From NCBI GenBank assembly GCA_038318895.1, contig JBBQCS010000093.1:1-9342 (forward strand): DNA of 9,342 nt, read 5' to 3'. The notes under the pieces are model-generated. The model saw nothing but the letters and a program-made list of their open reading frames with translations, was not told where the DNA came from and made no database searches. This DNA is from UBA11222 sp030652895 (GTDB lineage: Bacteria; Pseudomonadota; Alphaproteobacteria; UBA11222). The translations under genes and the position numbers were made by a program. The first letter of the stretch is position 1. Every line of letters begins with the position of its first letter. Positions 1 through 5,875 of this stretch are shown here, piece after piece.

Positions 1-559
1 GCCCGTAGGCGCGCGCCGCGTCGCCCGTGATCCATCTGCTTTCACCGCTGGCGGTGGCGATTTTGCCGTCCAGCGTACTGGCGATCTTCACCGTCACCAA
101 CGGCAGATTTTGTACGATCCGCGAAATAAACCCCGCATTCAGTCGCGCGGCCTGCTCCGCACACAGACCAATATCAACTGTGATTCCTGCGTTACGTAAT
201 TTCTCAAACCCCTGCCCCGCCACGCGCGGATCCGGATCGGAAATTGGCGCCACAACCCGCGCAATACCCGCCGCGATCAGCGCATCGGCGCAGGGCGCGG
301 TTTTACCCCGATGTGCGCACGGCTCCAGACTGACATAGGCGGTGGCGCCTTTTGCCGCACTTCCCGCGCGCGCCAGCGCTTCGGTTTCCGCATGGGGCCG
401 GCCGCCTGTCTGTGTCCAGCCGCGGGCAATAATATGCTCGCGCGCAATGACGCAGCCGACTGCGGGATTGGGCCAGGTCTCGCCCAGCCCGCGCCGCGCC
501 AGGTTCAGCGCTGTCTCCAAAAAATGCAGATCGCGCGCGGGGTTGGGTGAGGATGTCAC
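1..559 (-). CDS. ribD: RibD riboflavin deaminase/reductase, N-terminal part (cut by window edge)
   Basis: Bifunctional cytosolic enzyme of riboflavin synthesis: it deaminates the pyrimidine product of GTP cyclohydrolase II and then reduces the ribosyl side chain with NADPH. The 186 visible codons contain the whole zinc deaminase domain, with the HAE motif (H56, E58) and the PCAHRGKTAPC segment supplying C81 and C90. The start of the reductase domain follows (VTVKIASTLDGKIAT from about residue 155, then SRWITGD). About half the protein lies beyond the left edge. The start is GTG at 557-559: an in-frame TAA lies five codons upstream, so no longer start is possible, and an AAGGA stretch precedes it at ribosome-binding distance. 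It lies downstream of glyA and nrdR on the same strand, the usual alphaproteobacterial order. The identification is secure; only the 3' end is missing. Confidence 0.96.
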   Translation of the reverse strand, partial: MTSSPNPARDLHFLETALNLARRGLGETWPNPAVGCVIAREHIIARGWTQTGGRPHAETEALARAGSAAKGATAYVSLEPCAHRGKTAPCADALIAAGIARVVAPISDPDPRVAGQGFEKLRNAGITVDIGLCAEQAARLNAGFISRIVQNLPLVTVKIASTLDGKIATASGESRWITGDAARAYG

Positions 560-648
560 GGCGAAAGTTTATCCTTAGCAAGTTTCTTACTATTCGGCTT
601 GGAGGCAGACAAATGGGGACAAGACTTGAACCTGTAAATTTCACTCAT
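556..648 (-). CDS. Possible 30-codon leader ORF overlapping the ribD start
   Basis: A short reading frame begins with ATG at 646-648 and ends with a TGA that overlaps the ribD GTG start by four bases (GTGA), the geometry of translational coupling. The predicted peptide begins MSEIYRFKSC and ends in a lysine-rich stretch. Against it: no clear Shine-Dalgarno precedes the ATG, codon use lacks the GC-rich third positions of the neighbours, and the frame runs through a tRNA T-arm-like sequence. It may simply be an open frame in non-coding DNA. I do not recognise the peptide. Confidence 0.15.
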   Translation of the reverse strand: MSEIYRFKSCPHLSASKPNSKKLAKDKLSP

Positions 649-808
649 CGCAAATCATGGTCATTTTAGCGGCAATTGCGAATTGAAGAAAGCGAACAGA
701 CCGGGAAATATTCACAGACGATGGCTCGTCCTATATGAATTATGAGAAGCAATAACCGTGATCAATGGGGCATCTCAAAGCGCATTCATTTAGAACACAG
801 CGCCGCCA
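560..808. other. Unusually long nrdR-ribD spacer
   Basis: About 250 bases without a convincing gene separate nrdR from ribD, and they are visibly richer in A+T than the genes on either side. On the minus strand a possible promoter is a TTGATC hexamer (760-765) and CATAAT (739-744), but the 15-base spacing is short. Near the ribD end is a T-arm-like sequence (619-635). No riboswitch or terminator with a U-tract was recognised. Confidence 0.5.
614..635 (-). repeat. tRNA T-arm/acceptor-like fragment
   Basis: On the minus strand, ACAGG and CTTGT can pair as a five-base stem (one G-T pair) around the seven-base loop TTCAAGT, followed by CCCCA. The core GGTTCAAGTCT matches the conserved tRNA B-box (GGTTCRANYCC) except for the last base. 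The matching 5' acceptor strand, D-arm and anticodon arm are not found upstream at tRNA distances, so this is not a working tRNA. It could be a relic of one, for example left by an integration event, or a chance match. Confidence 0.25.
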
Positions 809-1279
809 TCAGTCATCGTCACCAGGAATGCGATTGACGATCTCTCCCACAAAACTTTCAAAGTCCTTTGCCTCGCGGAAATTTTTGTAGACGGAGGCGA
901 AGCGGACATAGGCGACGGGGTCGAGATTGGCCAGGCCTTCCATGACCAGCTCGCCGACATGCGCGGAGGGGATTTCGCTTTCGCCCATGCTTTCCAGGCG
1001 GCGTACAATTCCTGTGAGCATGCGGTCAATGCGTTCCGCGGGAACCGGGCGCTTGCGCAGGGCGATTTCCACGGAACGGGCGAGTTTGTCGCGATCAAAT
1101 GGCGAGCGGCGGCCGTTTTTCTTGACGATCATCAGTTCGCGCAACTGCACCCGTTCAAATGTCGTGAAGCGGGCGGCGCAGGCATTGCACATGCGCCGCC
1201 GCCGGATGGCCGACTGATCTTCGGTCGGCCGCGAGTCCTTGACCTGGGTTTCCTCGTTACTGCAAAAGGGACAGCGCAT
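809..1279 (-). CDS. nrdR: Transcriptional repressor NrdR
   Basis: NrdR represses ribonucleotide reductase genes by sensing ATP/dATP and binding NrdR boxes. The 156-residue product has the expected family length. It opens with the zinc ribbon (C3, C6, C31, C34, with the arginine run RRRR at 26-29). The ATP-cone domain follows from about residue 46, with the VKKNGRRSPFDRDKL signature at 52-66 and the YVRFASVYKNF segment near the C-terminus. The frame is open further upstream, but MRCPFC is the conserved family start; a longer version would run back into glyA and add unrelated residues. The chosen ATG lies 10 bases after the glyA stop, so the two are almost certainly cotranscribed. No NrdR box was sought successfully in this window, and its target genes are elsewhere. 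Confidence 0.97.
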   Translation of the reverse strand: MRCPFCSNEETQVKDSRPTEDQSAIRRRRMCNACAARFTTFERVQLRELMIVKKNGRRSPFDRDKLARSVEIALRKRPVPAERIDRMLTGIVRRLESMGESEIPSAHVGELVMEGLANLDPVAYVRFASVYKNFREAKDFESFVGEIVNRIPGDDD

Positions 1280-1289
1280 CCGCCCGCGC

Positions 1290-2600
1290 TCAGCTATAGA
1301 TCGGGAAAGCGCTGCACAGGTCCAGCACCTGATTGCGCACTTTGGCCTCAACGGCGCTATTATCATCGGGATTGGCGGCCAGCCCGTCGAGCACTTCAAC
1401 GATCAGCGATCCGACAGTCTGAAACTCTTTAATCCCGAAGCCGCGTGTTGTGCCCGCAGGCGTGCCAAGGCGGACACCCGACGTAATCGCCGGTTTTTCC
1501 GGATCAAACGGAATGCCATTTTTGTTGCAGGTGATATGCGCGCGCTCCAGACTTGCTTCTGCGGCTTTGCCCGTCAGCTTTTTGGGGCGCAGATCCACCA
1601 GCATCAAATGCGTGTCGGTGCCGCCCGAAACAATGTTCAGCCCGCCTTCGACGAGGCGTTCCGCAAGGGCCCTGGCGTTATCCACGACGGCGCGCGCATA
1701 GCCGCGAAATTCCGGGCGCAGCGCTTCGCCGAACGCCACCGCCTTGGCGGCGATCACGTGCATCAACGGCCCGCCCTGCAAGCCGGGGAACACCGCGGAA
1801 TTGATTTTCTTTGCAATGGTTTCGTCATTGGTCAGGATCATGCCGCCACGTGGACCGCGCAGGGTTTTATGCGTCGTCGTCGTCACCACATGCGCATGAT
1901 CGAGCGGACTGGGATGCACCCCGCCCGCGACCAACCCCGCAAAATGCGCCATATCGACCATGAAATAGGCGCCAACGCTGTCCGCGATCTGGCGGAAGTT
2001 CGCAAAATCAATGATACGCGGATAGGCGGAGCCGCCTGCGATTATGAGTTTCGGCTTTTGGCTGCGCGCCAGCGCGGAAACCTCGTCAAAATCTATACGG
2101 TCATCCTGACGGCGAACGCCATATTGCACCGCTTTGAACCATTTGCCGGACTGGTTTGCCGCGGCGCCGTGGGTCAGGTGACCACCCGCATCCAGGCTCA
2201 TGCCCATTAATGTATCACCGGGTTGCAACAGCGCCTGAAAAACCCCCTGATTTGCCTGGGCGCCAGAATGCGGTTGCACATTGGCGAAGCCGCATCCAAA
2301 CAGTTTGCGCGCGCGCTCAATCGCCAGGTCCTCGGCAATGTCGACAAATTCGCAACCACCATAATAGCGGCGTCCGGAATAACCTTCGGCGTATTTATTT
2401 GTCAGGATTGATCCCTGCGCCTCAAGCACTGCGCGTGAGACAATATTTTCCGATGCGATCAGTTCAATCTGGGTTTGCTGGCGCACCAACTCCTTGCTAA
2501 TGGCGGCGGCAATCTCCGGATCGCGTGTCGCCAGATCTTCTGTAAACATACCACCGGCAACATCGGAAATGTTGCCGCCACTTCTGCCGGTTACCGTCAT
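1290..2600 (-). CDS. glyA: Serine hydroxymethyltransferase
   Basis: Cytosolic pyridoxal-phosphate enzyme that interconverts serine plus tetrahydrofolate with glycine plus 5,10-methylene-tetrahydrofolate, the main entry of one-carbon units. The 436-residue product carries the family hallmarks in order: ELIASEN (about 46-52), the LTNKYAEGYSGRRYYGGCE block (67-84), the VDMAHFAGLVA cofactor region (215-225), and the TTTTHKTLRGPRGG loop with the Schiff-base lysine at K245. Length is normal for a bacterial enzyme with a short extra N-terminal tail. The ATG at 2598-2600 is preceded by GAGGG at good spacing, which favours it over the internal methionine at residue 18. It is the first gene of the leftward glyA-nrdR-ribD group and diverges from the MucR-like gene across an AT-rich spacer. 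Its glycine product is also a substrate of HemA, encoded nearby, though this is a general metabolic link. Confidence 0.98.
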   Translation of the reverse strand: MTVTGRSGGNISDVAGGMFTEDLATRDPEIAAAISKELVRQQTQIELIASENIVSRAVLEAQGSILTNKYAEGYSGRRYYGGCEFVDIAEDLAIERARKLFGCGFANVQPHSGAQANQGVFQALLQPGDTLMGMSLDAGGHLTHGAAANQSGKWFKAVQYGVRRQDDRIDFDEVSALARSQKPKLIIAGGSAYPRIIDFANFRQIADSVGAYFMVDMAHFAGLVAGGVHPSPLDHAHVVTTTTHKTLRGPRGGMILTNDETIAKKINSAVFPGLQGGPLMHVIAAKAVAFGEALRPEFRGYARAVVDNARALAERLVEGGLNIVSGGTDTHLMLVDLRPKKLTGKAAEASLERAHITCNKNGIPFDPEKPAITSGVRLGTPAGTTRGFGIKEFQTVGSLIVEVLDGLAANPDDNSAVEAKVRNQVLDLCSAFPIYS

Positions 2601-2623
2601 GACACGCCCTCGCTAAAATCCGG

Positions 2624-2653
2624 TTCATATCACAGAACACCCACATCCGCCAA
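2624..2653 (-). promoter_or_regulatory. Possible glyA promoter
   Basis: On the minus strand a TTGGCG (2648-2653) and TATGAA (2624-2629) pair with 18-base spacing resemble -35 and -10 elements, four of six matches each, ending 24 bases before the glyA ATG. The placement leaves a very short leader. This is a motif match only, and other promoters in the AT-rich stretch further upstream are equally possible. Confidence 0.25.
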
Positions 2654-2743
2654 GGATGACGCCACATATGCACAAGATATAGTGACAAAATGGAGTTCAA
2701 TAACACAATTAAATATAACGCCAGGAGTTTGGCACAAATCAAC

Positions 2744-2850
2744 TTATACTTAATGGAATATTAAGTCTTATCCTTCATTTTGTAGAGATAGAAGTATTAC
2801 GGGGCCGGTACTTTCCAGTATCTACCCGTCCTTCCTCCGCAGGTTATACT
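2744..2850 (+). repeat. TTATACT repeat pair flanking the mucR-like leader
   Basis: The heptamer TTATACT occurs at 2744-2750 and again at 2844-2850, followed by TAATG in the first case and AATG in the second; in the second copy that ATG is the start codon of the MucR-like gene. The copies are exactly 100 bases apart. Between them a weak nested hairpin is possible (GTAGAGATA at 2782-2790 with TATCTAC at 2819-2825). Ros/MucR proteins are known to bind degenerate AT-rich sites and often repress their own gene, so these could be autoregulatory sites; that is inference. Confidence 0.25.
2748..2766. promoter_or_regulatory. CtrA-type box (TTAA-N7-TTAA) inside an inverted repeat
   Basis: TTAA at 2750-2753 and TTAA at 2761-2764 are separated by exactly seven bases, the full consensus for the alphaproteobacterial cell-cycle regulator CtrA. 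The motif is embedded in a perfect 7-bp inverted repeat, ACTTAAT and ATTAAGT, around GGAAT. It lies about 85-105 bases upstream of the MucR-like start codon, a reasonable place for a promoter or operator. The surrounding DNA is very AT-rich, which raises the chance of a fortuitous match. Confidence 0.4.
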
Positions 2851-2851
2851 A

Positions 2852-3274
2852 ATGACTACAGAAAACAGTAACCCGAACGTCGCGGACGAAATCCTGATTC
2901 TTGCAGTCAGTATTGTCACCGCCTATGTACGGAATAATGTCGTTCCACCGCAACAAATGGGGCACTTAATCCGCGCGGTGCATGCGGCGCTGGCTACGAC
3001 GGGTTCGTCCGAAAGCGGCGTGGCAGACGATTTGACCCAACCTGCGGTTCCGGTTCGCAAGTCAATCACCCCGGATTATCTTGTCTGCCTGGAAGACGGC
3101 CGCCACCTGAAAATGCTGAAGCGCTATCTGCGCTCGCACTATAAAATGACCCCGGACGAATATCGAACCAAGTGGGGCCTGCCTGCCGACTATCCGATGG
3201 TCGCACCAAATTATGCAAAGCAACGTTCTGAATTCGCTAAAAAAATTGGTCTTGGCCGCACTTTGGAAAGCTGA
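2852..3274 (+). CDS. Ros/MucR-family transcriptional regulator
   Basis: This 140-residue protein has the family architecture. A short helical N-terminal region (about 10-48) is of the type used for oligomerisation in MucR. After a linker comes the DNA-binding domain (about 74-137), with the family block MTPDEYRTKWGLPADYPMVA at 99-118 and YAKQRSEFAKKIGLG at 121-135. Such proteins bind AT-rich DNA and control surface polysaccharide, motility, virulence or cell-cycle genes. The zinc site is atypical: C79 and D82 follow the CxxD variant common in MucR, but the usual first histidine of KRHL is tyrosine (Y92), leaving H96 as the remaining family-position ligand. The ATG follows a GCAGG at about ten bases. 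It is the only plus-strand gene and converges on the helicase gene with six bases between stop codons. The family is certain; the regulon is unknown. Confidence 0.93.
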   Translation: MTTENSNPNVADEILILAVSIVTAYVRNNVVPPQQMGHLIRAVHAALATTGSSESGVADDLTQPAVPVRKSITPDYLVCLEDGRHLKMLKRYLRSHYKMTPDEYRTKWGLPADYPMVAPNYAKQRSEFAKKIGLGRTLES

Positions 3275-3280
3275 ATTGAA

Positions 3281-4870
3281 TCAGTTCGCCGCGACTTTTT
3301 CCAGTTTCAGAATCCTGTCCACCCGGAAAGTGCGGTCTTCCTTGTGCTGCAGGCAATAAGCCCGCATGCCGGTGAAACTTTTCCCCTGATAAGTTTGCGG
3401 ACCAACCTCGCGCGGAAGGATAGCGCGCTCGGATCTCGTATCATTGGCCTTCAGGTAGGTCATTTGCAGCTTAGACCCGTCCGCAATCGCCTGCTCGATG
3501 AGCGTTATTCTATCTTGCAGCGGCAATTTCCGCTCTGCCGAGCGATACTGGTAGCCAGTGAGAAACGAAAAAATCCGATAGTCAGCGCGGATATCCTGTT
3601 TCTTGATCCGTGTTTTCAGAAGGACGCCTTCAAAAGAAGTGCAGCGGCTTAACGCCACATACATCTGCCCCGCCACAAACGTGCCGCGGCCAATATCAAT
3701 CATCACATGATCAAAAGTTTTTCCCTGGCTTTTATGAATGGTAATGGCCCAGGCAAGACGGAACGGATATTGGGTAAACGAACCAACCGGCTCGGATACA
3801 AGCGCACCTTCTTCCAGAGTAAAACGATAAACTTCCCATGTATACGGATAGACCCATACAAGATCTTCATCACTGTCCTGCAGCCGGACCTCCACGTAAC
3901 GCTCGCCCTCTTCGTCCTGCCTGAACGCTTCGATGACCCCAACGCTGCCATTTACCCAGCGTTTTTTTGAATCGTTGTTCAACAACATGATTTGCGCGCC
4001 CACCTTGAACTGCAGGTCCGTGGCGGTTGGGAAATACTCCTTGCCAAAATCACCGGCGATCTGTGCCTGGGAATTGTGAAGCTTGCCTTTTAAAGCCTGC
4101 AGCTTCGCGTCATTGATTTCATCGGCTTTTTTGTTGGTGGTAGTAAGACTGATATAGAAACCGTCCTTGCATGCTTCGGGGGTTGTATTTTCCTTCATCC
4201 CAAAGCGGGAGTTAAGCCGGGCGATATCCGGATCTTCCACTGAATTGTTGCGAATACGGTTGAGCAAATCGACAAAGTGCTGGTCTTTCTGGCGGTAAAC
4301 TTTTTCCAGCTCAACGATCTCCAGCGATAGATTTTCCATTACATGGGCGCTGAAAAAAAAAGGGGTTTTGTAATGCGTTGTAAAAATTTCTTTTTCCTGC
4401 CCCGTTACCACCGGCGGCAGCTGATATAGATCGCCCACAAATATCATCTGTACACCGCCAAATGGTGCATCCAGAACCGGACCATACATGCGCAAAAAAA
4501 TATCGATGCAATCGAGCAGGTCGGCGCGCACCATGGACACTTCGTCAATAATGATGCTTTTCAAATTCTTATAGAGGCGGGTTTTGTCACCGCGTGGTTT
4601 AGTCTTCTTGTCCTTGATTTTTTGTGGCGTAACATCAACATAGAAGTTGAAAAAGTTGTGAATGGTCTGGCCCTTCACATTCAGGGCGGCCACGCCTGTA
4701 GGAGCCAGCACCACCGGCCTTTTTCGCGTGTTCGCGCAATAGTGCGAAAGCAGGGTGGATTTACCGGTCCCTGCTTTGCCGGTTATGAACAGGCACTGAT
4801 CCGTATCCTCCATCAGATGCAGCGCGCGCTGAAACTGATCGTTTATTTCGATGTCAGGAACATTCTTCAT
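3281..4870 (-). CDS. Pif1-type superfamily 1 helicase with C-terminal WYL domain
   Basis: Predicted ATP-driven 5'-3' DNA helicase of the Pif1/RecD branch, 529 residues. Motifs in order: Walker A GKAGTGKST (31-39); the motif Ia-like LAPTGVAALN (55-64); Walker B IIIDEVSM (106-113); GDLYQLPPV (146-154); VYRQ (191-194); the motif V region RLAWAITIHKSQGKTF (371-386); and motif VI YVALSRC (404-410). From about 450 to 525 the sequence fits a WYL domain: RITLIEQAI, a basic beta-strand region, then AYC and DRTFRVDRI. The WYL domain of Thermotoga elfii Pif1 has been described as an accessory single-stranded DNA-binding module, so a similar role is likely here. The start ATG overlaps the stop of the DUF1499 gene by four bases (ATGA). 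No strong ribosome-binding site sits just before it, pointing to translational coupling. Lysine and A/T-rich codons appear more frequent than in glyA or hemA, which could mean later acquisition. The target DNA is unknown. Confidence 0.93.
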   Translation of the reverse strand: MKNVPDIEINDQFQRALHLMEDTDQCLFITGKAGTGKSTLLSHYCANTRKRPVVLAPTGVAALNVKGQTIHNFFNFYVDVTPQKIKDKKTKPRGDKTRLYKNLKSIIIDEVSMVRADLLDCIDIFLRMYGPVLDAPFGGVQMIFVGDLYQLPPVVTGQEKEIFTTHYKTPFFFSAHVMENLSLEIVELEKVYRQKDQHFVDLLNRIRNNSVEDPDIARLNSRFGMKENTTPEACKDGFYISLTTTNKKADEINDAKLQALKGKLHNSQAQIAGDFGKEYFPTATDLQFKVGAQIMLLNNDSKKRWVNGSVGVIEAFRQDEEGERYVEVRLQDSDEDLVWVYPYTWEVYRFTLEEGALVSEPVGSFTQYPFRLAWAITIHKSQGKTFDHVMIDIGRGTFVAGQMYVALSRCTSFEGVLLKTRIKKQDIRADYRIFSFLTGYQYRSAERKLPLQDRITLIEQAIADGSKLQMTYLKANDTRSERAILPREVGPQTYQGKSFTGMRAYCLQHKEDRTFRVDRILKLEKVAAN

Positions 4871-5628
4871 GAGGGCGGTATTTGTGACGCCTCCATATCT
4901 TTCAGAAATTCCGTAATGCGTTTGGCGTTGACGCCCAGATCGCTTTGACCGAAACGGCTGACAGAGCGCATATCAATCCTGCTGCCATCGCCTTCCGGTG
5001 TAATACGAATCACCACATCGTCTTTGAAACGCATGTTTTTGGTCACAGCCGTTGCTTCGATGCGACCGGCGTCCGCGTCCTCCCCGGCTACTGTCCAGCC
5101 GCGCGCGTCAATAATTTTTTGCGCCTTTGCAAATGCCTCCGATGGCGGCGCGGACAATATCATCGGCTTGATTCCGGGATATGCGGTCTTTTGGAGCTCC
5201 GCTACTGTTTCCCCTCCATAGTCCGCGGTATTTGGCGCATCCGCCCTCAGCGGTAGTATATCAACGAATTTCGGCGGATTTTCCGTATCCGTCGTAATAT
5301 CGTGAATTGGCGGCACGCTGAACGCGGCCATAATTTGTGGCGCCATCGGTACGATAATCAGTCCAGAAACGATTATACCTGCCCAGGCCCGATTGCGGCC
5401 GGAGGCCATTCGTGTCCGCCACAGACCCACCACAGACACCGCAAGCGCGATAAATCCGAGCGCGACCCCGGCCAGGAAAAGCATAAAACCAATTTCAATA
5501 TTTAGCCCGGCCGTGCTAACCGAAACATATCCGCCGAGCATAAGCGCGGCCGCCACTAATGCTAATCCAAGTCCGGCGGTTGCCGTACGTGAGGTGCGTG
5601 CTGGTGACGTGGAACCCATCTGTGACAT
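4867..5628 (-). CDS. DUF1499 domain membrane protein
   Basis: A 253-residue inner-membrane protein of unknown function. Three hydrophobic segments (about 17-39, 46-70 and 82-103) precede a soluble domain that matches the DUF1499 pattern: VPPIHDITTDTENPPKF at 105-121 and, near the end, the DMRSVSRFGQSDLGVNAKRI block. The loop between the second and third segments is arginine-rich (RTRMASGRNR), which by the positive-inside rule places it in the cytoplasm and the C-terminal domain in the periplasm. The ATG at 5626-5628 has an AGGGAG about seven bases upstream, preferred over the methionine at residue 4. It lies 38 bases downstream of the DUF6898-like gene, with a hairpin between them, and overlaps the helicase start. 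The biochemical role of DUF1499 is not known to me. Confidence 0.9.
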   Translation of the reverse strand: MSQMGSTSPARTSRTATAGLGLALVAAALMLGGYVSVSTAGLNIEIGFMLFLAGVALGFIALAVSVVGLWRTRMASGRNRAWAGIIVSGLIIVPMAPQIMAAFSVPPIHDITTDTENPPKFVDILPLRADAPNTADYGGETVAELQKTAYPGIKPMILSAPPSEAFAKAQKIIDARGWTVAGEDADAGRIEATAVTKNMRFKDDVVIRITPEGDGSRIDMRSVSRFGQSDLGVNAKRITEFLKDMEASQIPPS

Positions 5629-5648
5629 GAAAGTCTCCCTGGATTTAT

Positions 5649-5666
5649 GGGCTTACTTCGAAGCCC
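5649..5666. terminator. Intercistronic hairpin after the DUF6898-like gene
   Basis: A six-base stem (GGGCTT 5649-5654, AAGCCC 5661-5666) with a six-base loop begins immediately after the DUF6898-like stop codon in the minus-strand transcript and ends just before the ribosome-binding site of the DUF1499 gene. In that direction no U-tract follows, so it is more likely a processing or attenuation element than a full terminator. Read on the plus strand it is followed by a T-rich run, where it would resemble an intrinsic terminator, but no plus-strand gene is seen to use it. Confidence 0.3.
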
Positions 5667-5855
5667 CTATTTATTTTTGGCCAGCACATAGCGCAGTTTC
5701 GCTATCGCGTTGCTGCTGAGTTGAGCTTCGCTCATATTGGAGGGGCCGACAATGGATACTTCAATACCAGTGGCGGGATCGATGGCCGACACTTTGACAG
5801 AATTGCCGATACGGACAAATTCGATCAAAACATCTTTGTCCGCGCTATCTGGCAT
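5667..5855 (-). CDS. Small DUF6898-like protein
   Basis: A 62-residue protein whose core, EFVRIGNSVKVSAIDPATG followed by EVSIVGP (about 12-38), has the appearance of the short alphaproteobacterial DUF6898 family, with a helical tail ending AIAKLRYVLAKNK. The beta-strand-rich first half and helix-rich second half suggest a compact soluble domain; no signal peptide or membrane segment is present. The ATG at 5853-5855 has AGGAAA upstream at normal spacing and lies 20 bases after the hemA stop, so it is very probably cotranscribed with hemA. Function is unknown. The family name is from recall of the sequence pattern, not a search. Confidence 0.8.
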   Translation of the reverse strand: MPDSADKDVLIEFVRIGNSVKVSAIDPATGIEVSIVGPSNMSEAQLSSNAIAKLRYVLAKNK

Positions 5856-5875
5856 TCGGTCGTTTCCTGTTGAAA

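Noticed and set aside
303..644. Minus-strand 113-codon frame overlapping ribD
   Set aside because: Out of frame with RibD, whose zinc-deaminase motifs are unmistakable in the other frame; it is an arginine-rich shadow.
959..1432. Plus-strand open frame across nrdR and the end of glyA
   Set aside because: Opposite two conserved genes, with no recognisable protein signature.
1239..2210. Long plus-strand open frame (323 codons) opposite glyA
   Set aside because: It is antisense to a complete, well-conserved glyA; its predicted product has no recognisable domain and it follows from the GC-rich codon pattern of the real gene.
3271..3284. CTGA...TCAG palindrome spanning both convergent stop codons as a bidirectional terminator
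   Set aside because: Only four pairable bases and no flanking T/A tracts; too weak.
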